From: Schistocerca nitens
Lineage: Eukaryota > Arthropoda > Insecta > Orthoptera > Acrididae
Assembly: GCF_023898315.1 (NCBI RefSeq)
Contig: NC_064622.1
Span: forward strand, 355,923,234-355,987,233
Length of the DNA: 64,000 bases
Direction: 5' to 3'
The translations under genes and the position numbers were made by a program. This document shows, piece by piece, positions 1-11,290 of this stretch (its first letter is position 1; each line of letters starts with the position of its first letter). The notes below the pieces were generated by a model, which searched no databases, had not been told where the DNA came from, and worked only from the letters and a program-made list of their open reading frames with translations.

Positions 1-619
1 GATTCTGGGTATTTATAAATGACCTACCATAGTGTACTAAGCTACGGTGAAGTTTTGTCATTTTTTTAGTGACACCAACATTATGACTGATTCTCATATG
101 TCTGAAAATCTTCATGGAAATGTTAACAATATTGTTATCGATTTAGTAAATTTGTTTTCTATCAATTGACTTTTGTTAAATTTTTAAAAAATTAACTGTA
201 TTGGATTCTCTTCAACTGCCATAACTGAGTAAGAGATAACTGTTAAGTGTGTCACACAGACCATAGAAAGAATTGAAACAACAAATTTCCTGGGTGTTAT
301 GACTGACTGCATAGTAAACTAGTCTCATCATATAAGAAATCTTCAAAAGAAACTCAGGTCATAGGTTTTTGCCATATACCTGCTTATTATCTGCGAGAGG
401 TATTTTGGGGAAACCGATCACTAGCAAAGAAAATATTCTTAGCCTGAAAAAGTGTTGTAAGAATAATGAGTGAGTGATGTAGACTTTGGATATAGTTGTA
501 TTAACCTTTTCCAGAAACTGAAAATTCTTTTTACTGCTCGTCAATATATATTTTCACTTATACTTTTCATCAGTAAAAATACTGGCTGTATAAAAGAAAT
601 AGTGACTGTTATCAAACAG

Positions 620-621
<2 letters not shown>

Positions 622-676
<55 letters not shown>
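622..676. repeat. (AT)n microsatellite
   Basis: A pure alternating TA run of about 55 bp. It accounts for the Tyr-Ile repeat open frames on both strands here, which are not genes. Confidence 0.95.
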
Positions 677-678
<2 letters not shown>

Positions 679-723
679 TATTTGTTATTATGAATGCAAT
701 ACAATGATTGTAAAAATCTGATA

Positions 724-849
724 ATGGTGCAGAAGGGTGTACAATACACTGGAACAAGAGTTTATAATGCTCTCCCTCCAGATATTAAATGTAAGTTTGG
801 TAACAATCCCGCATTTAGGGAGCCTCTGAGGCAATTTCTACTGGAATAA
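724..849 (+). pseudogene. Short LINE ORF2 C-terminal tail remnant
   Basis: A 42-codon frame ending in TAA at 847 reads VYNALPPDIKCKFGNN then FREPLRQFLLE. This resembles the extreme C-terminus of non-LTR reverse transcriptase polyproteins, which commonly end in a W/YN.LP..IK...F...L..FLL motif. No more RT sequence is visible upstream because the AT microsatellite intervenes. It is a fossil; family assignment is weak. Confidence 0.4.
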
Positions 850-1199
850 ATGTTGGATGAGTTTCTTACTCACGATGAAAAAACCTTAATATAATGTAAG
901 ATTGGACAGCTATGCAGATACTCATTTCTCATTTTAATTTGCTATGTCATAGAATATCTGATGAAAACATGGCCTACTATTACTATTTTTTTTGTTATAT
1001 TGGTAGCTATGCACTGATTTGTTTAGAAAGATCACTCGAATTGTCATATAAACTATAAATAAAGTAAAATAAAAAATGAATTGACAGACTCTGTATGCTT
1101 GTGACCTTATCAAAGATTGACCGGTGGAGTAAGAAACAAATAAATACAATGAATTTGATTTAACTTTGAAACACGTGCCAGTAAAAATTCGTTAAAATG

Positions 1200-1587
1200 T
1201 AAGCATATGATCTAAGAAGGATTGCATAATAAGTCAGAAAACAGAAACTGGTCACTGGAATACTTGTGCGGGGATGCATGTACAATTTTAAGTACTTGTG
1301 TGAACTGGTAAGATGTAAAGTAGTTGTTCCCATCAAATCTTTGGAAATGGTTATCGATTTTGTTTGATGCTAAACCAAAACATGGCGGTGTGTTGGTGGC
1401 TGTGATGGGAGACGGGAATTTTGATAGCAATGAGTTGTTTGTTTATGTTATTTATTCGTTAGAGATTTAAAAACAGTAGTGACAAACAAAGATAAAGACG
1501 TATTGTTCTAATCGATAATCATTTCACCACAGCGGGAGTGCAATTTGGTGCTTTCTTTTATTTTGTTTGTTATTAAATGTCAGTACC
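1200..1587 (+). promoter_or_regulatory. Probable promoter / 5' UTR region of the BRPF gene
   Basis: This stretch lies just upstream of the chosen start codon. It is somewhat more GC-rich around 1376-1420 than the AT-rich DNA to its left, and holds a CATGGCGGTG motif at 1380-1389 that resembles a YY1-type site. In the frame of the start codon there is a stop at 1516-1518, so no longer N-terminal extension is possible in this exon. No clear TATA box is visible. The transcription start cannot be set from sequence alone, and an upstream non-coding exon is possible. Confidence 0.35.
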
Positions 1588-1768
1588 ATGGGTCTCGATT
1601 TCGATGTGTTGGAATTTTGTAGGAAGTTACGAACTTCCAAACAACCACCTTATGAATGCCCTCTTCCTGAATGTGGTAGAGTTTACAAAAGTCTCTGTGG
1701 TTTGCAGTACCATTTGGTGAATTTCGACCATAATGCTTCATCGCCGCAGACTTCCATACCTACTCCTG
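1588..1768 (+). CDS. Br140: Peregrin (BRPF) coding exon 1: start codon and C2H2 finger
   Basis: This exon encodes residues 1-60 plus the first base of codon 61. The start was chosen at ATG 1588 because its context (ACC ATG G) is strong, the protein begins MGLDFDV like BRPF proteins (MGVDFDV), and a TAA lies upstream in frame at 1516. Residues C24, C29, H42 and H48 form a C-x4-C-x12-H-x5-H zinc finger, which is the known N-terminal finger of BRPF1-3. The donor G|GTAATT falls at 1768/1769. Reading through the donor gives a stop at 1822, so intron retention would truncate the protein near residue 78. Confidence 0.93.
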
Positions 1769-1845
1769 GTAATTCAGTTTTATCAAAATTTACACCGAAA
1801 TTACGGTTTTTTTTTAGCTGGTAATGAAGTTCGTTTTTGTTGCAG

Positions 1846-2063
1846 GAAGGAAAAAAAGCCGGGGATCTCATATCACTCGTACTCCAACAGCAACGTCGGA
1901 TTTGCTCACCACTCCAACAAGAGAGGGCCTCACATATGCAGAAGCTCAAAAAATGGTTGAATTTGAGGTCGACGGAAAAATTAGTAGAGTTAGTATCCAT
2001 GAACCACTACCGATTTTATCGAAGGAGGAATACGAAGAAACATTTGGAAATAATGAAGATATG
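1846..2063 (+). CDS. Br140: Peregrin (BRPF) coding exon 2: N-terminal BRPF block
   Basis: This exon encodes residues 61-133, entering in phase 1 and ending on a codon boundary (ATG|GTGAGA). It contains the segment around LTYAEAQKMVEFEVDG and the following SRVSIHEPLPI, which matches the BRPF N-terminal conserved block (LTYAQAQRMVEV... in vertebrates). That block is part of the region known to contact the MYST acetyltransferase. The preceding intron is only 77 bp (1769-1845). Its acceptor is TTGTTGCAG|GA. A competing TTTTTTTTTAG lies 28 bp upstream at about 1817 and would shift the frame. Confidence 0.92.
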
Positions 2064-3600
2064 GTGAGAAGTTTTTACATTCTGCCAAGCATTGTTTAAG
2101 CCATGGCCATAGAATGCATAATGTGGGAGGTTGACCCATCTCATTGTCATTGAACCACCCTAAGATATCAACTTCCAAAAGGAGACATGAAGCTGTTCAT
2201 TGTCGTTTCCAGTTGGAAAGCGATTTATGAGCTTTCATTGTTCTACGTTTAGAATTTTATTTTATGAACTTAATCGTCGATTACGTTTGCCGTATTTTCA
2301 TTTTGTCATATACTTAATGGCATTTTTTTTGTCTTGTTACACTTGGGCAAGATTCCCAGTGGTGCAGTTTGTAACCAGTGTTTGATAGAAGTCGGCTGCT
2401 CAAGATAACCTTTAATATGACATCAGATTGGAGAAATTGAATCTAAAATAAAATAATTTTGTCTTGAGCAGTTTTAAGTCGTATTTGGTTCACAGTACAG
2501 AAAATATTCTGAAACAGCAGCATTTTATTCGGGATCTCATTCTTTGTTCAGTGCTTATGTAATGAATTCTGGCTTGATGTATGACTTCTGTAAGTTATTG
2601 CCATTTGATTCACTGTTGACAAAGAGAAGTGGCTTGGATGTCCGCCTATTAACTTTTAGTTATTAATATGGGACAGGAAGAAATCACAAGATTCCAGCTG
2701 AATGTAAGTATTTGCAGCCCTGTTGTCACCACAATACATGTTGTATATTTCTTAACACATTGGCAGTTGGTAAATGATATAATATATTGAAGACCGAATG
2801 AGGTTCGGAAGCATTCGTTTGAGGTCAAAGAGGTTATTTTACATGTGTCATAATGCTATAGAAAACAGCAAGGAAAAATGTTAGGTCTGGCCACGGAAGC
2901 AAAGTTCAGTGGTCATTTCTTCGTACACATCATCCGTGTGTAGAATTTTTTTTTGTTTTTTGCATTCAGCATGTAAAGTGAGATTTCAAGAATCGTTTCT
3001 AGTTTGCTGCTGTGCCATTTCTTAACATAACTGATTTTGAAATATTGATTCTTGATGTCATCAAAATGGCAGACATGAACCACTCATTAAAATCCAGTGT
3101 GTGTAAAATACACATTGTAACAAGAAGTATAGCTTTCTGTGATATAACATTCAGTGGTTTCCCCAACCCTCCAGCCACCCCCTCACTCCTCCCCCTCCTC
3201 TTCCTCTCTCAAGGCATCATCATTAACCACAACTAATGCCACCATTGGTAGGTTCAGCTAATTTTATTTTGTGATTCTTCTGTTGTATCCAAAAATAGTT
3301 CAAGTAATATTGGGTCTAGTAAACAACACAGGCCATTGGTAGGCATAATTCTTTGAAGTGTGACCTATGTTACATAGATGGTCTGTTGGAGAGCTTTTTG
3401 TTTTGTGTGTATGTTCTATATTTTTTAATAATATGTCATCAGTGTTGACTTAGGTTGTGTTGTTTGCTAGACTACATGGGTCATTAGAGACGGTGATCCA
3501 TTGGCAGGAGGTGTAGTATAGAGTGTGTTTTATGATAGACTTATACTTTTTTTAATGGAATTGTGGGTTACAGACTTACGTGTAGACCTATGCCTAGGTT
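2064..3600. other. Start of intron 2, no recognised element
   Basis: AT-rich sequence following the exon 2 donor. I see no coding frame, no terminal repeats and no RNA gene. A pyrimidine-rich patch sits at about 3165-3215. Confidence 0.6.
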
Positions 3601-3609
3601 TGGTTGAAA

Positions 3610-3790
3610 AGTTATATTTTGCTTGTGAGTTGGCAAAGCCAGTGAATGGATCACTACTATTTATTAGCATGCAGGAGGTCATGGGTTCGATCCTGGGTTG
3701 GGACACATTTCTTTTATGTGCTGATTTCATTCTGAAATTTCATACTGTAATATACAATGTTTCTTACGTCGCACATATCTTAAATTTACA
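3610..3790 (+). mobile_element. tRNA-derived SINE (+ copy)
   Basis: The sequence holds an A-box-like element near 3631 (TGGCAAAGCCAGTG) and a B box GGTTCGATCC near 3683, about 50 bp apart, as in tRNA-headed SINEs. The segment TTAGCATGCAGGA followed by GGGTTCGATCCTGGGTT is shared with the reverse-strand copy at 7080-7200. Borders are approximate. Confidence 0.55.
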
Positions 3791-3989
3791 ACATTTTGTA
3801 ACACTGAACATAACAAAGATGTGGTTAGGCAAATAAGAAATAGACGGTTGAAACGAATGACCTGTCATAGGACAGAATAACTACAAAGACAATGTCAATT
3901 TCGAGTTGCTAAAGATGATAGCACAATACAGTAACACAACATGTACTTGTCATTTATACTACATGTAAAATGAGCGCTCAGATGCCGCA

Positions 3990-5120
3990 CATTACAAAGC
4001 AGTGACAATAATAATGTCCATATTGAAGACCACATGACCTCCACAACAGATTATGTTATCCTCAGAACAACAGATGCTCAAAGTGACATCCCTGCACGTC
4101 CAAGCATTGCACAACCCACCAGATCATACAGCTCTGGACCCTTCGCAGCAGAGCTGCGTCCACAGTAACAAGAGCAGCGTGAACACGTGCAACCAATTCT
4201 TCCACATTCATGGGCGGAGTAGACTACGTGTGCTCCTTCAGGTGTCCCAACAGGAACAAATCCAGGCGATTTAGGTCAGGTGAATGTGGTATACAACTGG
4301 GCCTCCACATGCGGGCCATTTCCCCGAAATGTTCTATCCAAATACTGTTGCACATTAATTCCAGAGTGTGGAGGTGCACCATTATATTGGAACCATATCC
4401 TCCACTAAACATCTTCCAGCGACACGGCAGGTAGTTCGAGAGGAGTGCATGATGCCTTTCTGCAGTCAACCGGTCAGGCAACATGTAAGAGTCCAAACAC
4501 CTGTCGCTCAATATTCCAGCCCAGACGTTTATACCTAAAAGTGAACTTAATATCCACAGTCGCGGGTGATGTGCGGATTAACTTCACACCAATGGTGGAC
4601 ATTGTGCATATTTAAGACACCCTCACAAGTAAATGCTGCTTCATTCAACCATATTACGGTTTTCGTGAAGTCATTCTTGGTTTCCTGTTGTTGTTGGAAC
4701 CATTCACAGAATTGCATCCACTAATAGCGATCTGCAGGATGCAGGTGTTGGCGTGAAAGCATAATGATAGGGGTGCAGCCCATGCTCGTGCAGCACATTA
4801 ACAACTGTGTGTTGCAAGACACGCAGCTGCCTTGCTACGCTACATGTAATTTGCTGAGCTGCTTCTTGGTGCATGACCTCAAGAATAGCTTACTCAGTAG
4901 CTTGAGTGCAGCGAGTCCATGGGCGACCTCTGTCACACGATGATGGAAAGAGAGAACCTGACTCTCAAAGATGCAGCTCCAGATTACGAAACACATTTTT
5001 ACCTGGATGGCGTTGCCGAGGATATCTAGCACCGTATTCATGAGCGGCAACACCAGCCTGGTTATCAAATGCACCAAGGACCAGAAGCATATCCACATAT
5101 TCATCATTTGTGTATGCCAT
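3990..5120 (-). pseudogene. Degenerate mariner-like transposase (DUF4817-type N-terminus)
   Basis: Read on the minus strand from ATG 5120, the frame begins MAYTNDEYVDMLLVLGA and continues in pieces with YPRQRHPG, ESGSLF and DRGRPW, the N-terminal helix-turn-helix region common in one insect mariner-like group. Farther on, HSPDLNRLDLFLLGHLKEH (about 4225-4280) matches the C-terminal catalytic motif SPDLNPLDFFLWGHLK. Many stops and frameshifts separate these parts. I could not define the terminal inverted repeats; the element probably spans about 3840-5440. Confidence 0.7.
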
Positions 5121-5450
5121 ACGTCTGTCGCACTGGTTTAGAAGTTCATAATGAGAAAATTAGATATGTGTACACATGTACATTGGAGTCAGTCGCCAGC
5201 GCGTTACTCCGCTTGCAACTAGTCCCTGTCTGGTGGACAGCGCATACAGTATAAACACGCCACCAGTCCTGTGCACTGTTTCACCTAACGCGCATTATCC
5301 CTCCGACAGATATTGTTCTGCATGATTCATCCCAACACCGCTAATTGTGAAATGCTGGGTTTCGAATTACACTGTTTCCCTTATGGTAATAGGCATGATG
5401 TTTCCACAGTCTCATCGACAGAATAATAATAATAACAATGCATTGAGATA

Positions 5451-6682
5451 CACTATGTGATCAAAAGTATCCGGGCACCTGGGTGAAAATGATGTACAAG
5501 TTTGTGGCACCCTCCATTGGTAATGCTGTAATTCAATATGGTGTTGGCCCACCCTTAGCCTTGATGACAGCTTCCACTCTCACAGGCATACATTCAATCA
5601 GTTTCTGGAAGGTTTCTTGGGGAATGGCAGCCCATTCTTCGTGGAGTGCTGCACTCAGCAGAGGTATCTAAGTCGGTCACCGAGGCCTGGCACGAAGTCG
5701 GCGTTCCAAAACATCCCGTTCTGTAGGATCCAGGTCAGGACTCTGTGCAGGCCAGTCCATTACAGGGATGTTACTGTCATGTAACCACTCAGCCACGGGC
5801 CGTGCATTATTAACAGGTGCTCGATCATGTTGAAAGATGCAATCACTATCCCTGAATTGCTCTTCAACAGCGGGAAGAAAGAAGGTGCTTAAAACATCGA
5901 CATAGGCCTGTGCTGTGATAGTGCCACACAAAACAACAAGGGGTACAAGCCCCCTCCATGAAAAACATGACCACACCATAACTCCACCGCCTCCGAATTT
6001 TACTGTTGCCACCACACACACTGGTACATGACTGACGTTCACCTGGCATTCACCATACCCACACCCTGCCATCGGATCATCACATTGTGTACTATGATTC
6101 GCCACTCCATTCAATGTTTTTCCACTGTTCAGTTGCTCAATATTTACGCACCTTGACCAAGCGAGGTGTCGTTTGGCATTTACCGGCATGATGTGTGGCT
6201 TATAAGCCTCCGCTCGACCACGAAATTCAAGTTTCCTCATCTCCCGCCTAACTGTCATAGTACTTGCAGTGGATCCTGATGCAGTTTGGAATTCCTGTGT
6301 GATGTTCTGGATAGATGTCTGCCTATTACACATTACCACCCACTTTAACTGTTGGGGGTCTCTGCCAGTCAACAGACGAGGTCAGCCTGTATGCTTTTGT
6401 GCTGTACGTGTCCCTTCATGTTTCACCTTCACTATCACATAGAAATAGTGCACGTAGGGATGTTTAGGAGTGTGGAAATCTTGTGTACACATGTATGACA
6501 CAAGTGACACCCAATCACCTGAACACATTCGAAGTCGGTGAGTTCCGCGGAGCGCACCATTCTGCTCTCACTATGTCTAATGACTACTGAGGTTGCTGAT
6601 ATGGTGTAGGTGGCAGCACAATACACCTAATGTGAAAAATTTGTGTTTTCGGGGGTTTCTGGATATTTTTGATTACATAGTG
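5451..6682 (-). mobile_element. Tc1-type DNA transposon, degenerate (copy A)
   Basis: Terminal inverted repeats CACTATGTGATCAAAAGTAT at 5451 and its imperfect complement ending at 6682 are flanked by TA on both sides. The minus strand encodes Tc1 transposase pieces: an N-terminal helix region (6626-6435) and, in another frame, 6372-5677 with VKFGGGGVMVWSCF, FQHDRAPVNNA and DWPAQSPDLDPTE. Between the second Asp and the Glu there are 34 residues (DD34E). A frameshift has scrambled the first catalytic Asp region, so it is inactive. A second copy of the same family lies at 60866-62022 in the opposite orientation. Confidence 0.9.
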
Positions 6683-7079
6683 TATGTACTAGACAGTATG
6701 CGGTTACCAGACTCAGTGTTGAAAGGCATAATTAGTGGGACCATGGTGATAACACATATAAATAGTACCCAAGTTTGGATGTTATTTGCAAAGCACATTG
6801 CTAGTCCTGCTGGTAACGTAAGGGCCTAACAAAATGTAATGGACCTGTACAAGGCAAGAATAATAGTTTGTAATAATGAATGGGACTGTTGGAGGAGGGT
6901 ACAAAGGAAACAAGTTTCACATCTAGTGGGAGAAGTGGTGCGAATAAATGCACGCCCACAAGGTGGAAAGGGCTTCTTTCAAAGCTGACCAATTTTCCAT
7001 TTCTATGATTATAGTATGTGAGTGCAAATGTTTTCTAGAGGACCTGCTGCAATCACTTCTGATGATTAAGGTGCCAGAT

Positions 7080-7200
7080 ACCATACCACCAGGACTACAT
7101 TTATCAAATAAAAAACATATGCCTTAACCCAGGATCAAACCATCGACATCCTGCATGCTAACCCAAAACTCTATCCACTGCACCAACTGTACATCATGAC
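7080..7200 (-). mobile_element. tRNA-derived SINE (minus copy)
   Basis: On the minus strand, GTTGGTGCAGTGGATAGAG (A box region) precedes GGTTTGATCCTGGGTTA (B box with one change). It shares TTAGCATGCAGGA with the + copy at 3610-3790, so both belong to one tRNA-headed SINE family. Borders are approximate. Confidence 0.55.
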
Positions 7201-7390
7201 AAATATGTGCTGACAGGAAGTTACCATACATGTGGTTACAGTGTTGCCAGATTGCCACTCTTTAACATCCTTTTTCTGCCGGATGTACTTGCCGGGTGAA
7301 ATTTTGTGAGAGACATTCTTTTATCGCTGGCCTGTGAGGAGTTGCACTGCGAAGCCCAAGTGCGCGAATTTCGCTTCACCTGGTATACAG

Positions 7391-7393
7391 GCG

Positions 7394-7467
<74 letters not shown>

Positions 7468-7468
7468 A
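7391..7468. repeat. Compound microsatellite (GC)n(CA)n(GA)n
   Basis: Alternating GC passes into about 36 bp of CA and then, after GGT, about 30 bp of GA. It produces low-complexity open frames on both strands that are not genes. Confidence 0.95.
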
Positions 7469-8047
7469 CTGGTCTAACTAGTAACAATGTCTTCTCTGCT
7501 CCAGCTATCTGTATTTTGTAAGTATTGATCAATAAAAATTTTAAAAATCGCATTTTTAAGAGTTTTTACAAAATATTTACGTGGCCTCCTCATCACAAAT
7601 TTTATGACTATTTTAGAGTATATTATTTGGTTATTGTGTTATTCATTGGTGCAATTACAGTGGGCAATTTTTTGTGTGTAAAGTGTGTGCCATATTTACC
7701 ATTTAATTTCTAGTGTAATCTGAGCATGTTGGCAACACTGTTTTCAGCTCTCTTTCGTTTATTATTAACACACCTGAACTTGGACATAAATCATCCTGCT
7801 TAGGGTTGTGTGTGTGGCTTGAAGATTTTATTATATACAGTGTAAGTGAGGGAATGCAGTAGTGAAAGGATCAGATGAATGGACTGTAAAAACAGACAAG
7901 AAGATTGTGTGTAAGAAAAGTGGAAAAATGCTTCACGGTTGTTAGAAATGTAGCTGAGTTATTGCAGAAATATCTTGGTCCTCAAGTAGCTGTGGTACGT
8001 CACATTCATTGCGAAGGAGTTATACTCTAGTATGTACGACACTCAGT

Positions 8048-8073
8048 GGTGTGTGTGTGTGTGTGTGTGTGTC
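8048..8073. repeat. (GT)n microsatellite
   Basis: About 13 GT repeats, 260 bp upstream of the mariner element. Confidence 0.9.
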
Positions 8074-8336
8074 ATGACTGCTAGATGAAACAGTTCCTTT
8101 GACACCTCTTGGTCAGTCATACGCTTTCAAATGGCCGTCATCAGTTGATTGGTGTGCAGTTCCTATTTCCCAAGTGCTTCTGTTGTTGGATCGTCCTTGT
8201 CGACATGCAAATTCAGCCTGGCTACCCGAGTTCATTGAGAAGCAAGTGGCAAAACAAATGATCTCTTTTCAGAAATGCATTGTAGGCTTACAGTGTGAAT
8301 CTTTTTTAGTAGACTTGCCTAGAGTACATCCATATA

Positions 8337-9622
8337 CCAGGTGTACCAGTATGAAATGAGCGTTAAGATACAAATGTGTTGATAGGGAACATTTGTTGTG
8401 AACAAGCCTTAATTTTGTTTGTTTGGTTGGTATGACATCTGTCAAAGATATTTAGTATACATCAACTCATGGAACAAACATCATCATATGTTTTCATCGT
8501 GTTAACAATGTCGAATTTTGTACCAGAAAGTGATGATTTGCGGAAAGCATTAATTTTTCGTTTTCATTTGAAAAAAAAGTGCTGCAGAGTTGGATTGAAT
8601 GCTTGTCGAGGCATATGGTGATCATGCTCTATCAGAAGCAACATGCAAAAGATGGTTTCAACGGTTCAGAAATAATGATTTTGATGTAAGAAATGAAGAA
8701 CGTGGAAGACCACCAAAAATGTTCGAAGACGCCGAATTGCAAGCAATATTGGATGAAGATGATACTTTGAGTCAGAAGCAAATGGCAGCAATGCTAAATG
8801 TTGCACAACAAACAATTTCTGACTGTTTGAAAGCTATGGGAAAGATCCAAAAGTGTGGAAAATGGGTGCCACATGAATTGAATGAAAGACAGATGGAAAA
8901 CTGAAAAACCATTTGTCAAATTTTGCTTCAAAGAAATGAAAGGAAATCAATTTTGCTTCAAATTGTTACTGGCGATGAAAAATGGATTTATTTTAAGAAT
9001 CATAAACAGGAAAAATCATGGGTTAATCCGGGACAACCATCAACGTCGACTGCAAAACCAGATCGATTCGGCAAGAAGACAGTGCTCTGTGTTTGGTGGG
9101 ATCAGAAAGGTGTGGTGTATCATGAGCTTCTAAAACCCGGTGAAACTGTAAATACTAATTGCTACAGACAACAAATGATCAATTTGAACTATGCATTGAT
9201 CAAAAAAAGACCAGAATGCGCCAGAAGACATGGCAAAGTAATTTCTTTACGCGACAATGCACCTGTACACAAAGCAAAACTGGTTCAGGATACAATCAAA
9301 ACACTTGGCTGGGAGCTGCTACCCCACCTGCCGTATTCACCAGACTTGGCCCCTTCCGACTACCATTGGTTTTCATCAATGGGACACGCATTGGCTGAGG
9401 AACACTTCGATTCCTACGAAGAAGTCGAAAATTGTGTGTCTGATTGGTTTGTTTCAAAAGACAAACATTTCTATTGGCGTGGTGTCCACAAATTGCCTGA
9501 AAGGTGGTCAAAATGTATAGAAAGCAATGGTCAGTACTTTGAATAAAATGTTTTTACTTTTCAATTCAAAATTAGTGTTTCATTTTCACAAAAAAACGCT
9601 CATTTCATACCGGTATGCCTGG
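8337..9622 (+). mobile_element. Full-length mariner element (1286 bp)
   Basis: Inverted repeats of about 28 bp (CCAGGTGTACCAGTATGAAA at the left; the right end complements CCAGGCATACCGGTATGAAA) are flanked by TA duplications at 8335-8336 and 9623-9624. The length of 1286 bp equals that of the classical mariner elements such as Mos1. It holds a single transposase frame (next entry). The right end abuts the 3' end of a minus-strand LINE, suggesting insertion at or near that LINE's end. Confidence 0.95.
8508..9546 (+). pseudogene. Mariner transposase, lightly damaged
   Basis: The frame starts at ATG 8508 (MSNFVPESDDL), matching mariner N-termini, and ends NGQYFE at 9546. It carries WVPHELNERQ, TGDEKW (first Asp), RDNAPVH (second Asp) and YSPDLAPSDYH (third Asp), with 34 residues between the last two (DD34D). 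Damage is limited: a one-base frame slip in the A-run near 8575, TGA at 8596-8598 and TGA at 8902-8904. Both TGA codons stand where relatives have Arg, consistent with CGA-to-TGA decay. It resembles the mauritiana-type mariners; subfamily placement is from recall. Confidence 0.93.
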
Positions 9623-9626
9623 TAGA

Positions 9627-11290
9627 TACTCTGTCAGCCACTGTACGGTGCATTGTGGAGATGTTTTTTACCACTACCAGTCAATTCCTTTCCTGTTCCA
9701 CTTGCAAATAGAGTGATGGAAAAACGTCTTTTTATATCCCTCCGTATGAGCCCTAGTTTCTCGTATCATTGTTGTCCTTACACGCAGTGTATGTTGGAGG
9801 CAACAGAATCGTTCTGCAGTCTGCTTCAAAATGCTTGTTCTCTAAATTTTCCCAGCAATGTTTCTTGAAAAGAATGCTGCCTTTGCTCCAGGGATTCCCA
9901 TATGAGTTCCCAAAGCATCTGTGCAACACTTGCATTTTTTTGAACCTACCAGTAACAAATCTAGCAGATCACATCTGAATTGCATCAATGTCTTCCTTTA
10001 ATATGGCGTGCTGTGGATCCCAAAGACTCGAGCAGTACTCAAGAATAGGTCACACTAGTGTCCTATATGCAGTGTCCTTTACAGGTGAACCACACTTTCC
10101 TAAACTTCTCCCAATAAACCGAAATCAACCATTCGCCTTCCCTGTCACAGTCCTTGAATACTCATTCCATTTCATATTGCTTTGCAACATAACATTCAGG
10201 TATCAAGAGGTGTGACTGTGTCAAGTGGGACACTACTAATGCTGTACCTGAACATTAGAGTTTGATTTTCCTGCTCATTCGCATTAACATATATTTTTCT
10301 ACATTTAGAACTAGCTGCTATTCATCACACCATCTAGAAATTTTGCCTAAGTCATCTTGTATCCTTCTCCAACTACTCAGATTTGAAGCTTTACTGTACA
10401 CCACAGCATCATCAACAAACGACCACTGATTGTTGCCCATCCTGTATGCCAAATCATTTATGTGTTTAGAGAACAATAGCGGTCCCATCACACTTTGTCT
10501 GCGGCACTGCTGACTATACCTTTCGCTCTGATAAACACTTGCCGTCTAGCACAACATACAGGGTTCTGTAACTTAATAATTGTCTTCAAGCCACTCTCAT
10601 ATCTGTGAACCGATTCCATATGCTCATACCTTTATTAGCAGACTGCAGTGGGGCACAGTGTCAGATGATTTCTGGAAATCTATAAATACATAATCTGCCT
10701 ATTGCCCTTCATTTCAGCCATAGTTTACAGTACATAATGCAAAAAAAAAAAAAAACAGTAAGCTGAATTTTGCATGAGCAATGCTTTCTAAAGCCATGCT
10801 GATTTAGGATATAAGATCTCGGTCTCATGAAAATGTGTGATATTCGAACTGAGAATATGTTCAAGAATTCTGCTGTAAACCAATGTTAGAGATATCTGTC
10901 TGTAATTTTGCAGGTCTGTTTTTTTTTATTCTTCTTATATACAGGAGCCACCTGAGCTTTTCAGTTGACTTTGCACTGGGCAAAAGATTCACAATAAATG
11001 CAAGCTAGGTAAGGGGCTAGTACTGTACAGCACTCTTTATAAAACTGAAGGGGCATCCCATGCAGTCCTGTTGACTTATTTGCCTTCAAATCTTTCAGTT
11101 GTTTCTGAAAGCCACGAATGCTTGATCAGTGGTCAAATGACAGTATGTTTGTACAATTCTCCAGCATGAACAATTTTTTGAATGTGAAATTTATAAAATT
11201 TCCTTTTGATATCTACAACTTTCACACTGGACTCGTCAACAAGTAAGTGGATGGAAGTCTTGCACCCCCCATTGCGATTTTACACAGGAC
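9627..11290 (-). mobile_element. Jockey/CR1-like LINE, degenerate (minus copy)
   Basis: The 3' end lies at 9627, with the terminal motif read on the minus strand as GCACCGTACAGTGGCT, shared with other copies here. Reading upward, the minus strand gives LGKISRWCDE, SFVDDAVVYS (RT box with FVDD, near 10410-10435), QNYRQISLT and RILEHILSS. These are reverse transcriptase domain motifs in several frames with many stops. The same family recurs at 15250-16720 (+), 25400-25730, 26523-26860, 41160-44616 and 46305-47880. The upper border is uncertain. Confidence 0.75.

Noticed and set aside
470-757. Open frames with Tyr-Ile repeats on both strands
   Set aside because: They are created by the (AT)n microsatellite and have no other support.
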